Origin: Sporisorium sorghi
Lineage: Eukaryota; Basidiomycota; Ustilaginomycetes; Ustilaginales; Ustilaginaceae
Length of the DNA stretch: 26,984 nt
Assembly (NCBI GenBank): GCA_023212695.1
Contig: JALCCG010000281.1
Span: 1 to 26,984, forward strand
Reading direction: 5' to 3'
Below, piece after piece: positions 20,425 to 26,984 of the stretch. The notes below the pieces were generated by a model. The model did no database searches. It was not told the origin of the DNA and saw only the letters and a program-made list of their open reading frames with translations. How positions within the stretch are numbered: position 1 is the first letter of the stretch; every line of letters starts with the position of its first letter. Both the position numbers and the translations under genes were made by a program.

Positions 20425-20765
20425 ACTGGGTGTTGTCTGACAACCCTCCAACAGCGACCGAGCCGGCTTGGCGCTTTCCCTCCACCGTCACCGTGACCGC
20501 CATTCTTCGCACGAGCCTCCCACGCTGTTGGGAACGGACCTCGAAGATTTGCTTTTGCTGAAAGACGCTTTGCCAGGTTTGCAAAACCGTCATGATATCA
20601 GCTTGACAGCCACTCCTCATCGATCGCCTTGATGCACTTCTCTGCTGCAGCATCCATGCGCTTCCACCACGCGGCTCTTCTCTGACTCCACGCTGGCCCT
20701 GCACCGCCATTCCTGCTCTCGAAACATCGACTGCCAACGGCACATCTGCCCACAGCGAGCGAGCG
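19284..20765. other. Divergent intergenic region with simple repeats
   Basis: About 1.5 kb lies between alpha-actinin (-) and the unknown protein gene (+), presumably carrying both promoters. No ORF has recognisable content. It contains an A-rich AAATAAAAAAA-type tract at 19632-19659 and a perfect (CGA)12 array at 20388-20423. A CT/CTCGCT-rich stretch near 20265-20300 resembles fungal promoter pyrimidine tracts. Confidence 0.55.
20388..20423. repeat. (CGA)12 microsatellite
   Basis: Twelve uninterrupted CGA units are present. In one plus-strand frame they would read as poly-Asp, but no credible gene uses that frame. The array lies about 340 bases before the ATG of the gene at 20766, in its likely promoter or leader. 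Confidence 0.95.
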
Positions 20766-22619
20766 ATGAAAGCCATCTTCTCCAGCTTTGGAAGGCGTGC
20801 CAACGTCGACAGGGGACAGGACAGTCTCGAAAGCGCTCGCAAACCTTCGCCTTCCAACGTTGTGCAACCGCGCGCGACCTACTCGTCCTATGGCACTTCA
20901 AGTGGCGGCATCGGTGATGCGCCCGCAAAGCCTCTAGACCGCCAGACCAGGCTCGCCAGCGAAACCACTAGCAGCGCCTGGGCATCCAGATTCTCGAGCC
21001 CAAGTCGAGGTGCACCGCATCGCCGCCACGATGCCACTGACCCCGCTGCAACGTCGTCTCGTCCGTCACATCCACCATCGAGCTACAGGGAGCCTCTGAG
21101 ACAGGTCTCAAGTCCCAACACAAGCGCTCGCAGCCTTGTGCGCAAACTGTCAGTCGCAAGCAAAAGGGGCCCTTCGCCTTCGAATCCACCTCTCGCTGGC
21201 TCGGCGTCCCCCCTCGCGAGCACCTCGGCTCCCAAGCAGCGCCTGTCACACACGGATCTTGTCGGCGGCAACCCTCATGAAGCCAGCTCGACCACCAACG
21301 GCATCGCAAGGGCCGATCTGTCCGTCATGACGTCGGCAGAGCTGGCAACAAGGCTCAACGAGCTGGCTGTGGCCAATGCCGACGGTCTTCTCACCGACGA
21401 CCAGTATCGCACGCTGCGCCAGGCTGTTTTCGACCAGATGCTGCGAGCCGACAAGCAGTCCATGGCCGCTCCCACCGACACTGGGCTGACAGGCATCGGC
21501 CTACCAGCACGAGATCGACACCCCGCTGACGTCGTCGCAACTGCGAGTAGCACCAGCAATGGCAATGGACATCTGTCAGCAGTTCCGCCGCACGCCGAAG
21601 CCAACCGCTCCAGGTCCTCGCTGGGGCATGCAGACCAACGCGCGCCTTCGATCCACAGCGCACGCAGCGCCACCTCTTCCAGCTTCCACAATGTCGGTCA
21701 GCTCTTCAAGAATCGCCGTCAGAACAGCCAGGACTCGCACACGACGCAGGACGCATCGGCTCGTGACGCCTCGCCGAGAGCTGCTCCCATCCGACGCGAC
21801 TCGGGAGGCGGAGTGTCGTCGCATCTCTCGAGTGGAGACGGCCACTCGCAGCGCGCCTCGTCGTTCCGCACAGCGCACTCGTCCACGGGCAAGTCGGTTT
21901 CGCGCCTGTCGACATTGGGGCGCATGCGACCAGGCAGCCTAGCGAGGCGCGAGCACGCCGAGAGTGCGGCGCGCGACATGGAGGAGTCGTTCTCCGCCGA
22001 ACGCACTGCGCGCTCGCTGCGTGCCGTCTCGCTGTACAACGCTGGCAGTGCCAGTCTTTCGATTGTAAGCGGTGCGACGTACGACAACAAGTCTCCAACC
22101 TCGTTGCGCGCCGAGGCGGCACCGAGTACCATGTTCGGCGCCGAGTACGTCGACAAGACGTCGTCCGAGATCCAGGCTGAAATCGGCGTAGTGCTGGCGG
22201 AAGGCAACCGGATGCTCGCCACTTTCACTGTGCTCGAAGACGCGCTGCTGGCCAAGCAGACCACGCTGGAACCGCTGGCTGTGAAACGAGTGGTCGAGAC
22301 GCTTCGAGACTCGAATCCTGCAGCTTGCGTCTCGACTCTAGCCATGCCGGAACGCGAAGCGCAGGGCAGCGTGCGTATCAACCGCCCTCCCCCACCGTCA
22401 TCGTACCGACCCCCGCCCACAGCTATCAGCAAGGCGGTGACGGTGGGAGCACACACACAGCCTCATGAAGCGACTGCGTCCGCGGAGATCACAGCATTGC
22501 AGACCGAGCTGACGGGCATCTACACGCAAAAGGCTGCTGTGGTGAAGCGATATCAGGACCGACTGGGGTTTTTGCAGAGCAAGCTGCGCTCGGCGGCGAT
22601 TCGCGAAGGGCTCAAATGA
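20766..22619 (+). CDS. Unknown Ser-rich protein with a short conserved-looking helical module
   Basis: This intronless ORF encodes 617 residues and I do not recognise the family. Most of it is Ser/Ala/Arg/Pro-rich and probably disordered. A compact helical segment at about 184-226 (SVMTSAELATRLNELAVA, GLLTDDQYRTLRQAVF) stands out as non-repetitive and folded-looking. Two further helical parts occur: about 460-490 (EIQAEIGVVLAEGNRML) and a C-terminal coiled coil about 575-617 (EITALQTELTGIYTQ, RYQDRLGFLQSKL). There is no signal peptide or membrane helix. The ATG at 20766 opens MKAIFSSFGRR and is preceded by a GC-rich leader. Coding status is supported by the sustained frame and codon use. It converges with cofilin, with 287 bases between the stops. 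The function cannot be called from sequence; a scaffold or adaptor role is only a guess. Confidence 0.82.
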   Translation: MKAIFSSFGRRANVDRGQDSLESARKPSPSNVVQPRATYSSYGTSSGGIGDAPAKPLDRQTRLASETTSSAWASRFSSPSRGAPHRRHDATDPAATSSRPSHPPSSYREPLRQVSSPNTSARSLVRKLSVASKRGPSPSNPPLAGSASPLASTSAPKQRLSHTDLVGGNPHEASSTTNGIARADLSVMTSAELATRLNELAVANADGLLTDDQYRTLRQAVFDQMLRADKQSMAAPTDTGLTGIGLPARDRHPADVVATASSTSNGNGHLSAVPPHAEANRSRSSLGHADQRAPSIHSARSATSSSFHNVGQLFKNRRQNSQDSHTTQDASARDASPRAAPIRRDSGGGVSSHLSSGDGHSQRASSFRTAHSSTGKSVSRLSTLGRMRPGSLARREHAESAARDMEESFSAERTARSLRAVSLYNAGSASLSIVSGATYDNKSPTSLRAEAAPSTMFGAEYVDKTSSEIQAEIGVVLAEGNRMLATFTVLEDALLAKQTTLEPLAVKRVVETLRDSNPAACVSTLAMPEREAQGSVRINRPPPPSSYRPPPTAISKAVTVGAHTQPHEATASAEITALQTELTGIYTQKAAVVKRYQDRLGFLQSKLRSAAIREGLK

Positions 22620-22906
22620 AAGCAATAATGGCTCAGCCAGCATCTTGTTTCTATCACATGTATACCAGTAGAGGCACAGCCAGGGAACCGCCCTGGCTCG
22701 TTTCTTCTTTTCTCCCTCACTCTGTACTTGTACTTGTCTCCGCTGTCATCAGAAAAAGAGACCTCTTGGGTTTCAAGAAATCCAGCAGCGTCACGTTTTG
22801 CGCAGGTGCGAGCGAGAAGTTTGATAGGATTTTTCACGATTGCGTCAAAGCAGCATCGCCACATCATCAGCGTCGTCGATGCACAACAGCCGGTCTCGCT
22901 ACATGT

Positions 22907-23499
22907 CTAGAAAGTAGAACGGCTGACCTTGTCAAGAACCACATCGTAGCTGACCTCGGAAAAATCGGTACCCTGGATCTCTGCCGAGATGCCGACGAGT
23001 GCCTTCCTGAGTGCGTCCTTGGAGGAGGCGAAGACCATCTTGGACTTGATCTTGGCGTCGTCGGGGGACCAGGAGAAGAAGCAGATCTTGTTGCGCTTGC
23101 CCGCATCGCCCTTTTCGTACTCGAAATCGTAGATGGCGTAGCGGCATTCGGTGGGGGGCAGCTCGGCGAGGAAGTCATCGTAGGAGGACGAGGTGGAGGT
23201 GTTGGTCACGACGATCTCGGTGTTCTTGTCGTTGAGGCTGTAGATGATGTACTTGATCTTTTTGCCGAGCTTGAGCTCCTGGAACTTGTCCAGGCAGTCT
23301 TGCGAGACTTTGACGCCGGAAGACTGGGAGGGTAGAGGCGACGGACGAGGGAGTGAGCGAGATCGCGTTGAGCGAGATGATGCAGCGCACATCGAGAAAG
23401 AGCGGTCAGCATGAGCGATCCTTGGACCTTTCCTCTCCCTTGCAACAACAGCATGCCTGTTGCGCTTGGCAGTAATCCCATCCGAAAAAAACTCACCAT
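22907..23499 (-). CDS. Cofilin / ADF-family actin-depolymerising factor
   Basis: The spliced product is 139 residues, the normal fungal cofilin length. Exon 1 supplies only the ATG (23499-23497). The intron follows at once (23496-23324), and exon 2 is 23323-22907. The protein begins [22 protein letters not shown] and carries the ADF-H landmarks in order: [12 protein letters not shown], the YDDFLAELP stretch, [30 protein letters not shown] with the long actin-binding helix ([15 protein letters not shown]), and [17 protein letters not shown] at the C-terminus. The N-terminal Ser after Met is the usual regulatory position in the family. Cofilin severs and depolymerises F-actin in the cytoplasm. 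Without splicing, no ATG in exon 2 would give an intact N-terminus. Confidence 0.95.
23324..23496 (-). other. Cofilin intron directly after the start codon
   Basis: The donor GTGAGT begins at 23496, the base after ATG, and the acceptor CCTCCCAG ends at 23324 (173 nt, phase 0). The exon 2 reading SSGVKVSQD is the expected cofilin N-terminus. The position agrees with the early intron known in other fungal cofilin genes. Confidence 0.88.
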
Positions 23500-24857
23500 A
23501 TTGAAAGAACGATGCACGAGCCAGAAGCGGGAGGGGGGGGGGGAGGAAGGAGGAGCGACGAGGATATGGGGATGGTAATGTCCAGCTAAGAAGGTGTGTG
23601 GAGTTGATGATGATAACGCGACAGAGCGTTCTGGCTGGGAAAAAGCGGACGTGCGCGCTGTGTTCGCTTCCGCTCGACTGGGGGCGTGAGTCGTGAGTGT
23701 GCCGTCGTCCGAGAGAAGTTTTGAGTGGAGTTTTGGCCGCAGACCAACACCAAACACCAAGCACAGCCTGTCGATCCGTCTGACAGACGCAGGCAGGCAC
23801 AGCCTCCGAGAGCTGCTCTTGATCGCCCGATTCGGTCAGATCAAATGCTGAATACAGCTGGCCTGGCTGACTTTGTATTCGCGTGGAACGAGCTCCAACA
23901 AGAACATTTCAAATTGGTCAGGGGGGTCAAACATCGAGCGTTTTTTTTTTTTTTTTGCCAAAAACATTTGTTTGTTAGACCGTGCTCCCATTTGCTTTGA
24001 AAGCAATTCGAAAAAGGGACGCGAGACCGAGTGATCGACAACGAGCGACCCGATCCGATTCGACGAAAAAAGCCAACGGAAAATCCTGTTTTGCCGTTGC
24101 AGAAACAGAGCGAGAAAATCGATGGAAAACAGGCGTGATTGATTGCCAAGAAGAAACATGCGCATTCCCGTCGGCCTCGCTTTGTGCAAAATGATTGACT
24201 TTGTGGTCGTTCCTTTTCGTTGGAATCCGAGAAGGGCAAAATCCTTTTTATTAAAAAAAAAAAAAATCGCGACAGGTGCCTGTTTTTTGTTTTTTTTTTT
24301 CTTTTGTTAACCGATTCACAGAGATGCATTGCCGTCCCTCCAGTGAAGTTCATCAAGTTCGCCTGGAGCGGTGCCAAGACACTTCTCACTCTCTTTGATC
24401 AGGGCTAACGAACAGAGTAGGACAACCTTCTATGCTCTACGATACAACGAACCACAGTCAACGATGATATACGTAAAGATTAATTTCGCGAAAAAAAAAA
24501 ATAAAATAAAAAATAAATAAAATAATCTGGGTGAAACAGATTGAACAAATGTGGCTTGCATGGCGCTTGCAGCGGAAGTCATCGCGAGTCTAAGTGCGAG
24601 CCCTTGTCCGGTACGCTCATCCCGGACTAGCCGAGCTGACCCTCTTCCCAGCGTGAGCAGCCGGAAGCTGTCTCTCGACTGGCTACACGAGCTCGTCGGA
24701 CTCCGCGTTGGTCTGCATATGCTAAGCTTGCTAGGCTAGCTGTCTGTCCGCTGTACCGGATTGTGCCGGTCAGAGCGATGCACCGTTGCCTCGCTGTGCT
24801 CTGGGAACGATAACACGAAGCGAGCTATCCAAGTGGCCCTCATACCGTCGTGCTAGA

Positions 24858-24878
24858 GGCAGGCAGGCAGGCAGGCAG
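24858..24878. repeat. (GGCA)5 microsatellite
   Basis: Five consecutive GGCA units lie in the gene-poor right part. No coding context is apparent. Confidence 0.85.
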
Positions 24879-25333
24879 GGCTGTGAGCGACCAATGACCA
24901 AGATTAGAAACCCGTCGCCCTTGGCCGGCTATCCAGCTGCCAATCGATGCAAGCCCAGTCATGCAGCTCGGCTGTGAGCTAGCGCACGCCTGGCGATCTG
25001 CGAGATGCGAGATTGAGCGGGCAGGTGCTAGAGTTGAGGGACAATGCAGAGGCAAGGGAAGCGAGGCTTGCATGTGCTTCCGCAGAGCCGCCGCCGCGCT
25101 CGGCTCGTGCGTGCGTCGGTTGCCTCGTGCCATTGAATCGACTCTAATCTCTCCGACGTGATCCACTAGCTAGGAACACAGCATCCCGACATGCAATATT
25201 AGTTGGGAAAAACTAGGCTAAGTTAGCGCCCCCGTGTGTGTTCTCACCCCTCGCCTCAATTCAAGGCCCGCCCGTCTGCGGAGAAGCAATCACTTGCAGA
25301 GAGACAGCGAAATGCAGAATCGAATCGAAATGG

Positions 25334-25385
25334 AAAAATAAAATAAAATAAAATAAAATAAAATAAAATAAAATAAAATAAAAAT
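25334..25385. repeat. (AAAAT)n pentanucleotide microsatellite
   Basis: T occurs every fifth base from 25339 to 25379 in an otherwise pure A tract, giving about nine to ten AAAAT units. It could derive from a poly-A tail of an old retroelement or simply from slippage. No element could be recognised beside it. Confidence 0.92.
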
Positions 25386-26442
25386 TCAAAAAGAGATCGG
25401 AGAGCTGGCCCAAACTTGGACGGTACGGAAGTGGGATCGTCCCGCATGCCAAGCTGAGCCAATCATGTAGCGAACCCGCACTGGTGAACCCTTGTTCGGG
25501 AGGCATTGGCCGGGAAGCTGACCACGATAGAACCCCCAATCGGAGACAGAAAACACCAAAGGGCAGCGGAAAAGAAGCAGGACAATGGAGTCGGTTGCTG
25601 AAGTTTCTCAACGGTGAACACTTGGAACTCTCAAATCAAAGGCCTCGGTGACTGATGGTTCGACGAGGTATTAATACAATTGCCGCGGTGAGAGCGGGGA
25701 AAATGAATTTCGAAATCAGCGAGAGAGAAGAGTTCAGTCGGCTATTGGCTCTGTCAAAAGGCTCCGAGCTGCTGCAGCACGTTCTCAAACAGCACAAGCT
25801 CAAGATGCGTTTGTTCTCGTCGGAGCTGATTGAGCCAGTTCGGGTCATGTGGATGTACCAATCTCGCTCGGACCTCGCTTTAGCTTGAACCCAGTCAGCG
25901 AGCCGTGTGTAAAAGTCGGATTGATTAGGCAGCGCTAGATCCGCAACACGCTCACAACAACAACAAGTCACTCGCTGCGCATCGACAATGGGAAGCGAAC
26001 AATGGGTCTCGCATCGGGAAAGAAGCATGAGAGGGCGGGCAGGCTGTGCTTCGACAGGGAGTTACGTACTTTCTCGATACGGTTGCCAAGATGCGGGGGC
26101 ACGCCGGCCAGCAGCACAAAAGACAAAAAGCAACACAGCGGCAAGGCGTGCATCAAACGCGAGGTTGGCCGCATGTCCACCTGTTTCCATCGAGTGAAAT
26201 CAACGTATTCCGACACCCAATTGAGATCGAGAGAGTGGCGCGAAAAACGTTCAAGCCAAGTTGCGATCGAGTTCGCATAACTTGTCGGCCAAGTCTGCAG
26301 TTCGTTTTTCGGGATGGAGCAGCTGCTGATAGAAAGTCATCAATCACTTCCTGTTCGTTGAAGCACTCATCCACATCCACGCATTTGGCATGTCTAGGTC
26401 CGAGGTTGATGAGCATGTGTACGCAGCTGTGGATTTGAATTC

Positions 26443-26465
26443 TTTTTTTTTTTTTTTTTTTTTTT
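26443..26465. repeat. T23 homopolymer
   Basis: Twenty-three consecutive T form the longest homopolymer of the window. On the minus strand it is a poly-A. No retroelement ORF is recognisable on either side. Confidence 0.9.
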
Positions 26466-26937
26466 CTTTGACTCGCTACGTTACCGACTTTATGGGAAAT
26501 CGAGCTAAATCGCACCCGGATCTGTCTCGAAAACCCGTCGGAAAGGAGCCTGACAGCCAGCCAAAACGCACGACGACAGGTGCGCCCGAGCAATGCCGAA
26601 AGTGCGATGTGCCAATTTGACCCCTTGGATCCGTTGACTGCCAAAAAATGATTGTCGTTCGTTTTCTCCCCTTTTTATTCACCCCCTTTTTCCCCTCAAT
26701 CTCAGCGTTTGATTGCTCGTCCACTTTGTCGAGGAAAGGCGATCTGAACAACATGAGTGGGCAAAGCCGTCCAAGGTTGCTGCAGATGAAGAAAGCCCCA
26801 CCACACGGTGTGGACATGCTCGGCTCAAGTGGGAGAATGACAGGCGCGACCAAGATGGGGTTGCACTTCGGCATCTGCACATTTGACCCAGATTAACGTG
26901 TATCACATAGATGTGGAATTCACGTAGGTGTGGAATT

Positions 26938-26982
26938 GAGGGGGACTTGCGAAATTTGGGCCAAAACAGGCAAGTCCCCCTC
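26938..26982. repeat. Perfect 13-bp inverted repeat (hairpin) at the right edge
   Basis: GAGGGGGACTTGC (26938-26950) and its exact reverse complement GCAAGTCCCCCTC (26970-26982) flank a 19-base spacer. The spacer itself holds a smaller TTTGG/CCAAA pair. A short direct repeat, TGTGGAATT, occurs twice just to the left (about 26912-26937). It could be a terminator-like hairpin, a MITE-like end or the junction of a repeat continuing beyond the window. Confidence 0.8.
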
Positions 26983-26984
26983 CA

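Larger units (their letters stand above)
23500..26984. other. 3.5-kb gene-poor region with A/T homopolymers
   Basis: No ORF here has a recognisable domain; the longest readings (about 130-180 codons) are overlapping shadows. The start probably contains the cofilin promoter, including a G11 run at 23533-23543. From about 23.9 kb the sequence has frequent A or T runs of 10-23 bases (for example 23941-23956, 24253-24266, 26443-26465), a (GGCA)5 tract at 24858-24878 and an AAAAT array at 25334-25385. This contrasts with the GC-rich coding part. I see no tRNA, rRNA or clear transposase. Confidence 0.55.

Noticed and set aside
1..26984. CRISPR arrays, phage or bacterial defence systems
   Set aside because: The window is clearly fungal nuclear DNA; the repeats seen are microsatellites and short tandem units without spacer structure.

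Overview
The window looks like nuclear DNA of a smut fungus or close relative (Ustilaginales, Basidiomycota). The genes are mostly intronless and codon-biased, and introns are rare and short (88 and about 173 nt) with GT..AG borders. The proteins are of fungal type: a GH62 arabinofuranosidase, a Zn2Cys6 regulator, Ain1-type alpha-actinin and cofilin. Assignment to Ustilaginales is inferred from protein flavour and gene structure; no search was run. I see no bacterial, viral or CRISPR features.

Layout. 1-1590: no convincing gene, with short direct and tandem repeats. 1710-2699 (+): an intact secreted GH62 alpha-L-arabinofuranosidase behind a TATA box. 2987-9270 (all -): a block of three damaged genes. 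These are a Zn2Cys6/fungal-specific regulator with at least three frame disruptions, the N-terminal half of an MFS transporter carrying an internal frame break, and a CocE/NonD-type alpha/beta hydrolase broken by a 4-bp tandem duplication near its start. 9271-10693: a long spacer with a triple CCAAT-type repeat and one doubtful small ORF. 10694-13159 (+): a WD40-cyclophilin fusion (PPWD1-like), a spliceosome-associated prolyl isomerase. 13323-16859 (-): a 1178-codon ORF joining a Sel1-like/low-complexity protein to a complete mitochondrial SAM carrier. 17282-19283 (-): alpha-actinin in two exons. 20766-22619 (+): a conserved-looking disordered protein of unknown function. 22907-23499 (-): cofilin, whose first exon contributes only the ATG. 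23500-26984: about 3.5 kb without a recognisable gene, rich in A/T homopolymers, ending in a perfect 13-bp inverted repeat at the right edge.

How it fits together. The intact genes from 10.7 to 23.5 kb are housekeeping: splicing, mitochondrial SAM import and actin organisation (alpha-actinin and cofilin lie 3.6 kb apart). The left third looks accessory. A transporter, a pathway-type regulator and a hydrolase sit side by side on one strand, and all are disabled, while the genes on both sides have clean frames. The most interesting reading is a small catabolic or specialised-metabolism cluster caught while decaying, with the neighbouring GH62 enzyme retained.
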